Source: Micavibrio sp. UBA2137
GTDB taxonomy: Bacteria; Pseudomonadota; Alphaproteobacteria; Micavibrionales; Micavibrionaceae
DNA: 64,000 nucleotides
Reading direction: 5' to 3'
NCBI GenBank assembly: GCA_002328415.1
Contig: DCXL01000004.1
Span: forward strand, 843,451-907,450
The notes below the pieces were generated by a model. It had not been told where the DNA came from. It was given only the letters and a program-made list of their open reading frames with translations, and searched no databases. A program made the position numbers and the translations under genes. This document shows positions 36,123 through 45,666 of this stretch, piece by piece. The first letter of the stretch is position 1, and every line of letters begins with the position of its first letter.

Positions 36123-36551
36123 ATGCGTAGAATTGGAATGGCACTTGCCCTTGCAGCATCACCCTTGATTGCATCATGTGGTGAGACCCCTGAAGAAACA
36201 GCACTAGTTGAAGAAGTAGTGGACACACGCACGCCGGAAGAGCGCGTTGAGAGCATTGTAAGTAGCGGCATCTATTCAAGGCGTTGCAATTACCTTGCTG
36301 AAGGCGCAGGAGACGTAATCCGCGCTGAAGAATATTCCGACAAAGCGTCGCTCAGTGCCCGCGAAAACTATTTTGCCCGTCAGGATTTCAACACAGCAAG
36401 AGATGCGCGTGCCGCTGAAGCTGAGCAAACAGCCAAAGATAGCTGCTATGAGGACAGATTGAAAAGTGAAGCAAATGGAGACATCGAACTTGAAGAGCAA
36501 CTTTTAGAAGTCTATCGCAATCGTGGAAATGCAGAAGCTACACCCTCATAA
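36123..36551 (+). CDS. Small lipoprotein of unknown function
   Basis: This 142-residue protein has a lipoprotein signal (SPLIASCGE). The mature part is acidic at first (TPEETALVEEVVDTRTPEER), then mainly helical with alternating charged residues, and contains two further cysteines (RRCNYLAE and KDSCYEDR) that may form a disulfide. GGAGAGG lies 7 bases before the ATG. It is a single gene with its own terminator. I recognise no family. Confidence 0.78.
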   Translation: MRRIGMALALAASPLIASCGETPEETALVEEVVDTRTPEERVESIVSSGIYSRRCNYLAEGAGDVIRAEEYSDKASLSARENYFARQDFNTARDARAAEAEQTAKDSCYEDRLKSEANGDIELEEQLLEVYRNRGNAEATPS

Positions 36552-36573
36552 GTTTTCTAAAATTTGAGAATTT

Positions 36574-36607
36574 AAAAAAGCCCGATGTAATTACATTGGG
36601 CTTTTTT
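36574..36607 (+). terminator. Rho-independent terminator after the lipoprotein gene
   Basis: An almost perfect palindrome (AGCCCGATGTAA / TTACATTGGGCT, one G-T pair) runs into seven T residues, 24 bases after the lipoprotein stop. Since A residues precede it, it could also work on the other strand. Confidence 0.85.
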
Positions 36608-36656
36608 TATAGTGTGGGCGAAGGCTTTGGCGTAGTATGCCGTAAAAAGGTCGCCC

Positions 36657-37355
36657 ATGAAAAAGCCTCTATTTCGATTTTTGCCGCTTATCATCCTTGT
36701 CATTGCCATTGCTGTGGCTTACGCCTTTGATTTGCATCATGCGCTGAGCCTTGAAAGTTTGAACGCACAAAAAGACAAGTTTCAAGCACTTACAGAAACG
36801 CATCCTATTCTTGCTCCCATTATCTTCGTTGCGCTATATACGGCGTGCGTTGCACTTTCCTTGCCTATTGCGACCTTACTGACGCTGCTTGGTGGATTTT
36901 TATTTGGATTGGCGGCAGGCACACTTCTTGTGGTCATAGGCGCAACACTTGGAGCAACGATCGTTTTCCTGATAGCCAAAACAGCCCTTGGCGAAACATT
37001 GCGCGAAAAGGCAGGCCCTTTTTATAAGAAGATTGAATCCAACATGAAAGACAATGCCATTGGCTATCTTTTATTCATGCGCCTTGTACCGCTTTTCCCC
37101 TTTGTGGCCGTGAATGTCGTGCCAGCACTTTTTAACGTGTCGTTGTCCGTTTTCTTCTTTACAACCTTCTTTGGGATTATTCCAGGCAGTGCCGTTTATG
37201 TTTATTTCGGACAGCAGCTTGGTGCCATTGACTCACTTGGTGATATTATCTCGCCATCTATGCTATTAGCGTTTGCATTGTTGGGTCTCTTTGCACTCAT
37301 CCCAACACTCTATAAACAACTTAGAAATCGCAAAGCGCGGGTAGCCACATCATGA
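36657..37355 (+). CDS. TVP38/TMEM64 family (VTT domain) membrane protein
   Basis: This is a 232-residue inner-membrane protein of the DedA/VTT superfamily, with about six hydrophobic segments. The family core GGFLFGLAAGTLLVVIGATLG is followed by the re-entrant region FLIAKTALGETLREK and then LFMRLVPLFPFVAVNVVPAL. Such proteins are linked to lipid scrambling or membrane homeostasis, but the substrate is not settled. Its stop overlaps the next start (ATGA), so it is coupled to the flavoprotein gene. This pairing is common and is sometimes seen as a fusion. Confidence 0.92.
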   Translation: MKKPLFRFLPLIILVIAIAVAYAFDLHHALSLESLNAQKDKFQALTETHPILAPIIFVALYTACVALSLPIATLLTLLGGFLFGLAAGTLLVVIGATLGATIVFLIAKTALGETLREKAGPFYKKIESNMKDNAIGYLLFMRLVPLFPFVAVNVVPALFNVSLSVFFFTTFFGIIPGSAVYVYFGQQLGAIDSLGDIISPSMLLAFALLGLFALIPTLYKQLRNRKARVATS

Positions 37356-38785
37356 GCAAAACTAAAATTAAGGCCGATATTTGTATTATAGGTGCGGGCT
37401 CTGCAGGATTATCCGTTGCGGCAGGCGCAGCGCAGTTGGGACTAAAAACTGTTCTGATTGAACGCGATAAAATGGGCGGTGATTGTTTAAACACAGGATG
37501 CGTCCCATCAAAAGCATTATTAGCCGCAGCCAAACGTGCGCATATCGCGCAAAAAAATGATATTGCAGGTATCAAAACCGCTGCACCAAAAATTGATTAC
37601 GCGAAAGTGAAAGACTATGTCGCCAGCAAAATAAAGGTCATTGAACCTCACGACTCACCAGGGCGTTTTCGCAAGCTCGGCGCCAATGTCATTTTAGAAG
37701 AAGCGCGCTTTGCCAACAAGAACATCGTTGAAACAGAGAACCATATCATTAAGGCTCGCAAATTTGTGATTGCCACAGGTGGGCGTGCGGCACTTCCCCC
37801 TATTGAGAGTTTGAATAAAGAGAAGGCGTTCACGAATGAGAGCATTTTTGACTTAAAAGAAAAACCAGAGCATCTGCTGATTATTGGAGGCGGGGCGATC
37901 GGCATCGAAATGGCTCAGGCCCATGCACGTTTGGGATGTAAAGTTAGTTTATTCGAGGCCGCGACAATACTACCACGCGATGACACGGAAAATGTCAAAA
38001 TTCTGCGCGATATCCTGACTGAAGAAGGCGTTAATATTATCGAGAAGGCGCAGGTAAAGGAAATTAAACACACCAACAAGCGCGTGAACGTGACCTACAA
38101 ACATAAAGGTAAGAACCATGAAATAACGGGTTCGCATCTTCTGATGGCCGCGGGACGTCAAGTCAATGTGCAGGGTTTGGGACTTGACAAGGCTGGCGTT
38201 GATTACACGAATAAAGGCATTGAGGTTGACGCGCACTTAAAAACCTCAAACCGACATATTTTTGCCATTGGTGATGTCATTGGTGGGCCACAATTTACAC
38301 ATGTTGCAGGCTATCATGCTGGACTGATTATCCGTCAGGCCTGCTTTGGGCTGTTCTGGACAAAGGTTGATTACAAGGCACTGCCCTGGGTGACTTACAC
38401 CGACCCAGAATTGGCGCAAGTTGGCCTAACAGAAGCCCAAGCACGTGATACATATGGACAGGATGTAAAAGTTGCGACCGCATCCTTTGTTGAGAATGAT
38501 CGCGCTATTACCGAAAGCCAGACAAAGGGGCAATTGCGCGTCATCACAGATAAAAAGGGTACTGTATTGGGTGCGTCCATGGTCGGGGCGCAAGCAGGTG
38601 AGCTTATTCAATTATGGGGCCTTGCCATTTCAGCAGGACTGAAGATAAGCGCTGTGGCTGGCATAATTTCACCCTATCCGACCTTTAGTGAAATCAATAA
38701 ACGTGCAGCTGGTGCGTGGTATACGCCTAACCTATTTAGTGACAAGACAAGGCGCATAGTAAAAATTCTAAAATATTTCGGATAA
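37352..38785 (+). CDS. FAD-dependent pyridine nucleotide-disulfide oxidoreductase (MerA/Lpd-like)
   Basis: This 477-residue class I flavoprotein disulfide reductase has an N-terminal FAD motif GAGSAGLSVAAGAAQLG and the redox-active pair in GGDCLNTGCVPSKALL (C-x4-C). The NAD(P)-binding motif is IIGGGAIGIEMAQAHARLG and the second FAD motif is IFAIGDVIGGPQFTH. The C-terminal dimerisation domain is complete but lacks the terminal Cys pair of mercuric reductase, and no mer genes are near. The substrate is unknown. It is coupled to the TVP38 gene and followed by the ASCH-like gene after 4 bases. Confidence 0.92.
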   Translation: MSKTKIKADICIIGAGSAGLSVAAGAAQLGLKTVLIERDKMGGDCLNTGCVPSKALLAAAKRAHIAQKNDIAGIKTAAPKIDYAKVKDYVASKIKVIEPHDSPGRFRKLGANVILEEARFANKNIVETENHIIKARKFVIATGGRAALPPIESLNKEKAFTNESIFDLKEKPEHLLIIGGGAIGIEMAQAHARLGCKVSLFEAATILPRDDTENVKILRDILTEEGVNIIEKAQVKEIKHTNKRVNVTYKHKGKNHEITGSHLLMAAGRQVNVQGLGLDKAGVDYTNKGIEVDAHLKTSNRHIFAIGDVIGGPQFTHVAGYHAGLIIRQACFGLFWTKVDYKALPWVTYTDPELAQVGLTEAQARDTYGQDVKVATASFVENDRAITESQTKGQLRVITDKKGTVLGASMVGAQAGELIQLWGLAISAGLKISAVAGIISPYPTFSEINKRAAGAWYTPNLFSDKTRRIVKILKYFG

Positions 38786-38789
38786 TCGC

Positions 38790-39167
38790 ATGACCGCCGA
38801 GCCGCATATCAAAAAATACGTTCAGCTGACAACAGAGCCGCTAGAGGCGCTCATTGAAAATGGTCATGGCATTGATTTCCGCCTTGATGAACCTGCGTGG
38901 CAGGATATCCATAATGGTGACATCATCCAGTTTTGGGAAGATTTGTCAGGATGGGACAAAAAACCCGCGTCAAATGCGCGACGCGTCACTGTAAGAATTA
39001 CTGATATTTTTCGTGCAGCATCTTTTTCAGAACTAATGGAAAATCTTCCAGAGGACTTCGCACACGGGGCGAATAAAGGCAGTGTTATTCAGGATTTGAG
39101 ACAATGGTGGACATCCGAAAAAGAAAAAGAAACAGGTGTACTTGGCTGGCGCGTGACTGTTATATAA
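38790..39167 (+). CDS. ASCH/PUA-like domain protein
   Basis: This 125-residue soluble protein resembles the ASCH domain, a PUA-like beta-barrel fold linked to RNA binding or nucleoside deamidation. The pattern is ENGHGIDFRLDEPAWQDIHN, then GDIIQFWEDLS, then RRVTVRITDIFR and a C-terminal GVLGWRVTVI strand. The family assignment rests on this order of strands and is moderate. It follows the flavoprotein gene by 4 bases and converges on the adhesin gene with only 10 bases between the stops. Confidence 0.62.
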   Translation: MTAEPHIKKYVQLTTEPLEALIENGHGIDFRLDEPAWQDIHNGDIIQFWEDLSGWDKKPASNARRVTVRITDIFRAASFSELMENLPEDFAHGANKGSVIQDLRQWWTSEKEKETGVLGWRVTVI

Positions 39168-39177
39168 ATTCTTGAAC

Positions 39178-42100
39178 TTACTGACTACACAAACGCTCGT
39201 TATAAGAACACAAATTATAGAAATCAACGACAGGTTTGGTGATTTTTAGCTGCTTAGCTTCTGTTAATCTGACCGCGGCGTCACGCTCAGCACTATCGGA
39301 TAAAATGCGTTGCGCTTGCGGCATAATTTGTTGCTGCTCCATCTCACTTTCGCTATTTGTACTGGCGTCAGCAACCATCACAGGCGTACGCATCTGATAT
39401 TCTACACTTGGTGGCAGTTGTTCCTTGCCATTCACAGAAAACGCCCCATTGATAAAGTTAAAGAAGTAGCCAAGTGGGCTTGTCAGTGACCCTTGTGAAA
39501 TCTTGATAATTCCAGAATTTGTATCTGTAAAAATCTTGTTAAATGTTGGTGTTCCAGAAACAACGCCACCCAGCGGATCGCCAGGAACAAATCCCGTGAC
39601 TGTGTAGCTGTAATTTATCGGTACATTTGGATTTGTTTGAACAAAACTATTTGCCTTGAAGGTCAAAGTTGGCCGATTTGCATAGATAAAGCTGTCACCG
39701 AAGCCCATCGCAATGGAGGCAGGCGGGTCACCAGCATATGTTCTGTTATAAAGATTTCCGCCTGTCAGTCCGCCTTTATTCACATTCGCAGTATTATCAA
39801 GATAGATAAGATAGCGTCCTGTTCCTGGATTAATCGCGCCGACACCATGCGTATTATCAAAGCTATTTGCGACCATAACGACTGAATTTCCAGCGCCACT
39901 TACATTGAGAGGACGTCTTACTTCAATATTATTATTTGCCTGCATAAAGACACTGTTATTGGCCGTAAGAAGGTTTGAAACAATATTATTTCCATAGACT
40001 TCTAAGTCAGTCGTGTTTGCACTCACATCAACTGAATTCAACGTTACTGTTCCAGAAGGCGTTGCATCATTTCCTAGTATCAGTTTGTTTGCATTAAGAA
40101 GGGCAAGCTCAGCATCTGTCATATGAAAAACGCCAGAAGGTGCTGTAACTGTACCCAGAAGCATATTTGTACCAGCCGTTGCAGCACGTAAGGTAACATC
40201 ACCCGTTGTGACAAGTGTTCCTGCCAAATCAACATCATCGGCGATAAGCGCAAGATCGAATGCCCCGCCAGCAATGCCTGTTGGGCCTATATCAATGAGG
40301 CTCGCGCCCGCATTAAAAGTCGTATTGCCAATCAAATTAAAGTTATTAATTGTGTTATCAATAACGATGTCTGTTCCATTTGTAATGATACTTCCTGCAT
40401 AGTTCAGCGTATCAATATCCATGAAGTTGATAGTTCCTGTGCCATCCCCATTTGAGAGATCAATATTACCATTTAGATTAAAGGTGTTTGCCACAATGCC
40501 ATTCCCGTCAAACGTGATGGATGCATCACTGCCCAAGGCAACCCCTATGTCACTGTTTAGTGAAAGATCTCTGGAATTGCGGAAGGTGACATCATCTTTA
40601 AATTCAAATGAAGCTAATGCTGTATCTATATTTAATTGTGAACCGACATTACCACCTGCTCTGAACAGAATGCTATTCCAACCATCAGCAATATTGGACA
40701 AACTATTATCTGAAATTTTCATTGTTGTTGGCGCAGCCCAAGCAGCTATAGCATCATCTCCCAACATAATAGATTCTGCTGAGTTACCTACCTCGAAAAA
40801 CTCTAGGTTTCCTGTCCCAGAAATTGTGTAATCAATATTAATGTAATTGCGACTTCCTAGAGTGACATTGTTTGCTCCAAAATCTAAGGCCTCAATAATA
40901 TCAAATTCGTACAAGCCTGAGTCAAACTGAAGGTCACTATTCCAAGCATAGTCCGCTAGTTCCAATTCACCGTCGGCAGAAAAGAAAGAAATCTTACTCC
41001 AGTCACTTCCAATATTGTCTAGCATAGCCGTTGAAATAAAGTTGTCACCTATAGTGCCATCTCCAATACCCATTGATCTAAATCGCGTAGCGTTCCTGAA
41101 TTGGAGGGTGCCAATTCCATCAATCAGATTATTGATAATGAAATTGTCAGCAGTAAAAAATACATTTCGAGTTTCAGTTGGTGCACCGATAGCATCAATA
41201 GATATTGTTCCTGTGCCTGCATTAAAATAGACAGCCTTAGCATCGGTTTCTGCCGCACCTGAAATTGTGCGTACATCCATATCACCATCTGTTGTGCGGA
41301 ACGTCAGAGCTGATTGAGGTCCCGGACCTGCCTTCAGAAGGGCAAGCGTTGCGTCATTAAAAACAACATCCCCTGTTGCGCCTGTCCCAAGTCCAAATGT
41401 GCGTCCGCTTGATACCAAACCGAATGAAAGGTTTCCATTTCCTAATGTTGAAACATCTCCTGTGAACGCATAATCATCAGCTACAAATGTTGTGCCAAAT
41501 GCGCTCCCAAAGAAAGTATCTGCAAAACTGATTGTTCCCGTTTGCGCGTCAATAGTACGCGCAGCTGCAGTTGTCACATTCACCGCCGCGCCAAAGTCAA
41601 TGTCACCATTGTTTGTGGTCAGGTCCGCATCAAGTTCAATTGCATCAACTGTATTAAAGTCAATAAAGTTTCCGCCCACACCACCTGATGTATCAATATC
41701 AGCATTGATATCGACCAAATCTGTGCCGCCTGTGAATGTGAAGGAGGCATTATCTGTTCCAATCAAATCAGAATTAAGCGTTATGCCGTCAGTAGCATTA
41801 AAAGTTACCGCATCAGAAAAAGTTAGGCTCGCACCACCCGCATCAATGATAACCTCTCCATTAGGCCCCGAATGCGTAAAGAGAATACTGTTCCATCCAT
41901 CGGCAATATTAGCAATGTCACTGTCTCTCAGCTTTGCGCCATCCAAAGCCACTGTGATTGCATCGTCTCCGATTTGCGTCGTTCTATTAAAAGAACTCTC
42001 GATGATCAGGTCACCACCAAGGCTTTGCATTGAGCCGTTAAAGAAAATATTATCTCTGTTTGCGATATATAGGTCATTTCCATTGAAATCATGATTCCCT

Positions 42101-45100
42101 TGGAAGTTCATAGCTTGTCCACCTAATGTTAGGTGTTGCATCCAATTGCGTGAGGCGATGTCGTAATCCGAACCTCCTGCAAACTGCCATGTATCGAACC
42201 CGATAAAGCGAGATAAATCATCATCAGAAAAGAATCTTGCACCTACAGTACCATCGCCTATACCTGTCGTAATTCCGCTAGAAACAGTTCTGAACCATAA
42301 ATTACCTGTCCCGGTAATATCACCATTCGCAGTTGTGCCTTCGAAGTTAAAGTTATCTGTTTCAAATATGACATCTATAGCTCCAAGATTGAGACCTGCT
42401 TGATCTACATTGAGTGTGGATCCTGCAGCAGAACCATAGAGCACTGAATTAGTACTTGATCCTGTAGTGCTGTGGACATCCAGATCCCCGTTCGAAACGA
42501 AATGGAATTTAGCGTTATCCATAAATCCAAGTTCAGTATCACTAAAGACAAAATCGCCTGTTGCGCCCGTTCCAACACCCATCGTACGTCCAGCTGTTGT
42601 CAGACCAAAGCGAATATCAGCAAATGTCGTTCCCGACATCATGTTGCCAACAGTATAGTTATCAGCAAAAAGATTGATGTCATTGCTAAAGAAAACACTA
42701 TCATTGAAATTGATATTCGATGTGCCCGCATCAAAACTATATCCGTTGATACTTGATGTTGTAAGCGCGCCATCAAATGAAATGTCTCCATTATTTGTAA
42801 TTAAGTTGCCATCGGTTGTAATGTTATTTGTCGTTGTGAAATCGATAAAGTTTCCGCCAAGCCCTCCTGACGTATCAATATTTGCATTAATAAATGTATC
42901 ACCAGCAAAGCTGTTAAATGTGAAAGTGGCATCGTCTGCTCCAAGAAGGTTGCTATTAATGGTCAAATCTTCTCTGGCATCGAAAATAACAGGATCTAAA
43001 AATGTGAAGCTAGCTGCCGCAGTATCAAAGTTAATATTACCGAGAGTACCTTGTCTTTGGAATGTAATGGATGACCAGCCTTCGGCAATATTTCCAAGAG
43101 AACTATCACTCATATAAAGCTGGCCTGGAACATTGCCAGCATCATTTCCAAGTGAAAAGCTGCCATCATAATTTGCTGAAATTATCAGATCGCCACCTGC
43201 ACTTTCAATTGTGCCCAGAAGATTTAAATCATTACTTGTTGCAAGAGTTAAGTTATTCCCTTGTAAATTTTGATCACCTAAAATTGTGAGTGTGCCGCCA
43301 TTTGACCCGAAAACAATATTACTATCCCAAGTATTTGTAGCAACCTCCATGTTTGCGCCACCTAATCCAGCAAATGTTATTGTGTCAAAATTAACAAACC
43401 GAGATATTGTGTCATTTGAGAAAAAGCGTGTGCCCGTTGTGCCATCACCAACACCAACAGTTATGTTTGAATTTCGAGGTCCAAGGTTAAGGTTTCCAGT
43501 TGAACGAATATCGCCATTGGCAGATGTGCCTTCAAAGGTAAAATCATCCGTGTAGAAAAAGACATTCGCATTGCCAAAATCGATGCCAGCCTGATCAATT
43601 GTAAGGGCATTTCCATTTGGCGTGTAAAAGAAAACACTTAAGGCATCTGGCCCAACCGTATTGTGAATATCCATGTCACCATTTGAATAGAACGCATATT
43701 GTGCATTATCCATGCGCGCAAGTTCTGCATCAGAAAGAACGACATCCCCCGACGCGCCATCACCAAGGCCAAATGTGCGTCCTGCATTGTTTAAAAAGAA
43801 ATCAAGCCTTCTGTACCCAGGTCCAGTAATATTCCCATCTATCACAAAATCGTCTGCAAGGAAATCAGTATTGCGTGTAACAATGCCGCCTTCACTACTA
43901 ATGCTGATGGTTCCTGTACCTGCGTCAATGTCCAAGTCATTATCGGCGTCATCAAAATCAACATAGTTGTTAAAGTTTATACCGACTGCGGTAATCTCTT
44001 TATTCACCGTAATTGTACCGCCTGTGGCAGTTGCATCAAAACTACCTCCGAGTGTGATAGGTGCTGTTATATCTATGTTACCCGCGCCATCGCCACCCGC
44101 ATTCAAAATAAGGTCGCCTGCCGCATTTGTGCTATCAATTGTATTATTCACATAGATATCATTATCCGCATCGAGTGTCAGGCTGGATGCACCTGTCCAT
44201 GAAATAGCATCCTGAACCGTGATGTTTCCATCTTGTGTGCCACCGCCATTGGCGGTTGTGATAATTACATTATTATTACCATTAAGGGCCGTTTCCAACG
44301 TTCCAATATCAACATAGAAATCATCACTGCTTGGATTAACTGTACCTCCACCCCCAGGAACTGAATTTGCACCGCCATTTGTTAAGAAGACATTAGACGG
44401 ATCAAGTAACCAACTTCCATAGAGATATCCATCGACAAGAGAGGCCGCATCAACTTGCGCTGTTTCACGAACATTCAGGCGTAACTTACCTGATGTTTCG
44501 ACAAAACCACCATGACCACCATTTTGCCCGCCTTTAGCCTCAATACTCCCTGCAAAGACGGTTTGGTCATCGGCCCAAAGAATAACCTGACCACCATCAC
44601 CAATATCTGTAGCATTGGCCTTGATAACTGCACTTTCCTCAATAACAGTTTTTGCATTATGAGCAATTGTTGCATCTTGTCCTTGCTTGCCGCCACCAAT
44701 CAAAACCTGACCACCACCAAGCTTACCCGACGCATCAATTGTGCCTGAAACGTGTGTTGTCCCCTGGTGGGCAGAGAGCACAATCTTTCCGCCGACATTT
44801 GTCATCGAGTGTGCCTCAATAACGCCTGAATTATCGACAAGTGAGTCAACAAGTGTGCGTGCACGACCAGCCGTTAGTGCAATTGTTCCACCTTCGGCTG
44901 TAATACGACCAGAATTCCTGACCAGTTTTTTGGCCTCATCCTCAGTCACAGCAATGTTAATTAACCCATCACCCGCCAAGTCGAGCGTGAACGTATCAGC
45001 AGCAGCCAATTGAATCTTGCCAAGCTTAGCCTCAATTACACCATGGTTTTCGACATGAGGCGCCACAAGCGAAACGAGCCCTGCCTCTTTGGCGGTAATT

Positions 45101-45573
45101 GTCCCTTCATTGATAATTTTGGCATCAAGATTGCCTGCCTTATCAAAATCCATGCGTCCGTTCATGAACGCATCATTATCAATATCAGCTGATGTTGCCG
45201 TGAGTGCACCAACGTCAACTTGTGAGCCTGCACCAAAGACAACACCATTTGGGTTAACGAGCACGACATGCCCGTTGGCTGAAATCCGACCGTCAATCTG
45301 GGACGGCTTAACGTCATTGATGCGGTTAAGCGTAACGGATGTTTTTGAAGGTTGATAAAACTGCGTATGCTCGTCTGGGGCAATATCAAAACTACGCCAG
45401 TCAATAATAGCCTTATTGCTAGACTGATGTATGTTTGTTTTTTTATTAATTGTTTGAATTGTAGCGTTTCCAGCACTGACCACACCGCCCTGCGGACCAG
45501 CCAAAGCAGGGCCTGCCGTCATAAGAACCATGACAGCAGCAGAAGAACATAATAATTTTTGATACCCCTTCAT
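39178..45573 (-). CDS. Two-partner secretion exoprotein (TpsA, filamentous haemagglutinin-like)
   Basis: This 2131-residue secreted beta-helical protein is probably an adhesin. The signal peptide ends ALA at residue 25. The TPS domain (about 26-290), recognised by the TpsB pore, includes NPNGVVFG and GALTATSADI near 107-131. The central part is Asn/Asp/Gly-rich and built from long repeats at about residues 610, 1006, 1400 and 1816. An MBG-like domain (YSYTVTGFVPGDPLGGVV) lies near residue 2000. The only two cysteines I see in the mature protein are C2122 and C2129 in the last ten residues (LCSYNERLCSQ). This recalls the C-terminal anchor of Haemophilus HMW1. It follows its pore gene by 93 bases. 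Confidence 0.93.
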   Translation of the reverse strand: MKGYQKLLCSSAAVMVLMTAGPALAGPQGGVVSAGNATIQTINKKTNIHQSSNKAIIDWRSFDIAPDEHTQFYQPSKTSVTLNRINDVKPSQIDGRISANGHVVLVNPNGVVFGAGSQVDVGALTATSADIDNDAFMNGRMDFDKAGNLDAKIINEGTITAKEAGLVSLVAPHVENHGVIEAKLGKIQLAAADTFTLDLAGDGLINIAVTEDEAKKLVRNSGRITAEGGTIALTAGRARTLVDSLVDNSGVIEAHSMTNVGGKIVLSAHQGTTHVSGTIDASGKLGGGQVLIGGGKQGQDATIAHNAKTVIEESAVIKANATDIGDGGQVILWADDQTVFAGSIEAKGGQNGGHGGFVETSGKLRLNVRETAQVDAASLVDGYLYGSWLLDPSNVFLTNGGANSVPGGGGTVNPSSDDFYVDIGTLETALNGNNNVIITTANGGGTQDGNITVQDAISWTGASSLTLDADNDIYVNNTIDSTNAAGDLILNAGGDGAGNIDITAPITLGGSFDATATGGTITVNKEITAVGINFNNYVDFDDADNDLDIDAGTGTISISSEGGIVTRNTDFLADDFVIDGNITGPGYRRLDFFLNNAGRTFGLGDGASGDVVLSDAELARMDNAQYAFYSNGDMDIHNTVGPDALSVFFYTPNGNALTIDQAGIDFGNANVFFYTDDFTFEGTSANGDIRSTGNLNLGPRNSNITVGVGDGTTGTRFFSNDTISRFVNFDTITFAGLGGANMEVATNTWDSNIVFGSNGGTLTILGDQNLQGNNLTLATSNDLNLLGTIESAGGDLIISANYDGSFSLGNDAGNVPGQLYMSDSSLGNIAEGWSSITFQRQGTLGNINFDTAAASFTFLDPVIFDAREDLTINSNLLGADDATFTFNSFAGDTFINANIDTSGGLGGNFIDFTTTNNITTDGNLITNNGDISFDGALTTSSINGYSFDAGTSNINFNDSVFFSNDINLFADNYTVGNMMSGTTFADIRFGLTTAGRTMGVGTGATGDFVFSDTELGFMDNAKFHFVSNGDLDVHSTTGSSTNSVLYGSAAGSTLNVDQAGLNLGAIDVIFETDNFNFEGTTANGDITGTGNLWFRTVSSGITTGIGDGTVGARFFSDDDLSRFIGFDTWQFAGGSDYDIASRNWMQHLTLGGQAMNFQGNHDFNGNDLYIANRDNIFFNGSMQSLGGDLIIESSFNRTTQIGDDAITVALDGAKLRDSDIANIADGWNSILFTHSGPNGEVIIDAGGASLTFSDAVTFNATDGITLNSDLIGTDNASFTFTGGTDLVDINADIDTSGGVGGNFIDFNTVDAIELDADLTTNNGDIDFGAAVNVTTAAARTIDAQTGTISFADTFFGSAFGTTFVADDYAFTGDVSTLGNGNLSFGLVSSGRTFGLGTGATGDVVFNDATLALLKAGPGPQSALTFRTTDGDMDVRTISGAAETDAKAVYFNAGTGTISIDAIGAPTETRNVFFTADNFIINNLIDGIGTLQFRNATRFRSMGIGDGTIGDNFISTAMLDNIGSDWSKISFFSADGELELADYAWNSDLQFDSGLYEFDIIEALDFGANNVTLGSRNYINIDYTISGTGNLEFFEVGNSAESIMLGDDAIAAWAAPTTMKISDNSLSNIADGWNSILFRAGGNVGSQLNIDTALASFEFKDDVTFRNSRDLSLNSDIGVALGSDASITFDGNGIVANTFNLNGNIDLSNGDGTGTINFMDIDTLNYAGSIITNGTDIVIDNTINNFNLIGNTTFNAGASLIDIGPTGIAGGAFDLALIADDVDLAGTLVTTGDVTLRAATAGTNMLLGTVTAPSGVFHMTDAELALLNANKLILGNDATPSGTVTLNSVDVSANTTDLEVYGNNIVSNLLTANNSVFMQANNNIEVRRPLNVSGAGNSVVMVANSFDNTHGVGAINPGTGRYLIYLDNTANVNKGGLTGGNLYNRTYAGDPPASIAMGFGDSFIYANRPTLTFKANSFVQTNPNVPINYSYTVTGFVPGDPLGGVVSGTPTFNKIFTDTNSGIIKISQGSLTSPLGYFFNFINGAFSVNGKEQLPPSVEYQMRTPVMVADASTNSESEMEQQQIMPQAQRILSDSAERDAAVRLTEAKQLKITKPVVDFYNLCSYNERLCSQ
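40080..43760 (-). repeat. Four long protein-level repeats within the adhesin gene
   Basis: The segment GDVVLSDAELARMDNAQYAF (near 43,745) recurs in altered form as GDFVFSDTELGFMDNAKFHF (near 42,555), GDVVFNDATLALLKAG (near 41,371) and FHMTDAELALLNAN (near 40,125). The spacing is about 395-415 residues. A second marker, SNIADGWNSILF or a close variant, recurs near 43,090, 41,900 and 40,690 with the same spacing. The repeats are visible in protein but strongly diverged in DNA. Confidence 0.75.
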
Positions 45574-45666
45574 GCCTTTAATTATAGGTAAAAAGAGTGA
45601 AAAAAACCTTAAATTATAAGGGTTTGAACATTATGAAAAGGTTATATAAGACTAGCTATATTTAAT

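Noticed and set aside
37352..38785. Mercuric reductase as part of a mercury-resistance operon
   Set aside because: The N-terminal metal-binding domain and C-terminal cysteine pair are absent, and no merR, merT or merP is nearby. A general disulfide reductase partner of TVP38 fits better.
40000..45500. Many open frames of 60-200 codons on the plus strand opposite the adhesin gene
   Set aside because: They are antisense shadows of a very long, low-stop-codon gene. They have no ribosome-binding sites, and the minus-strand protein has a coherent family structure.
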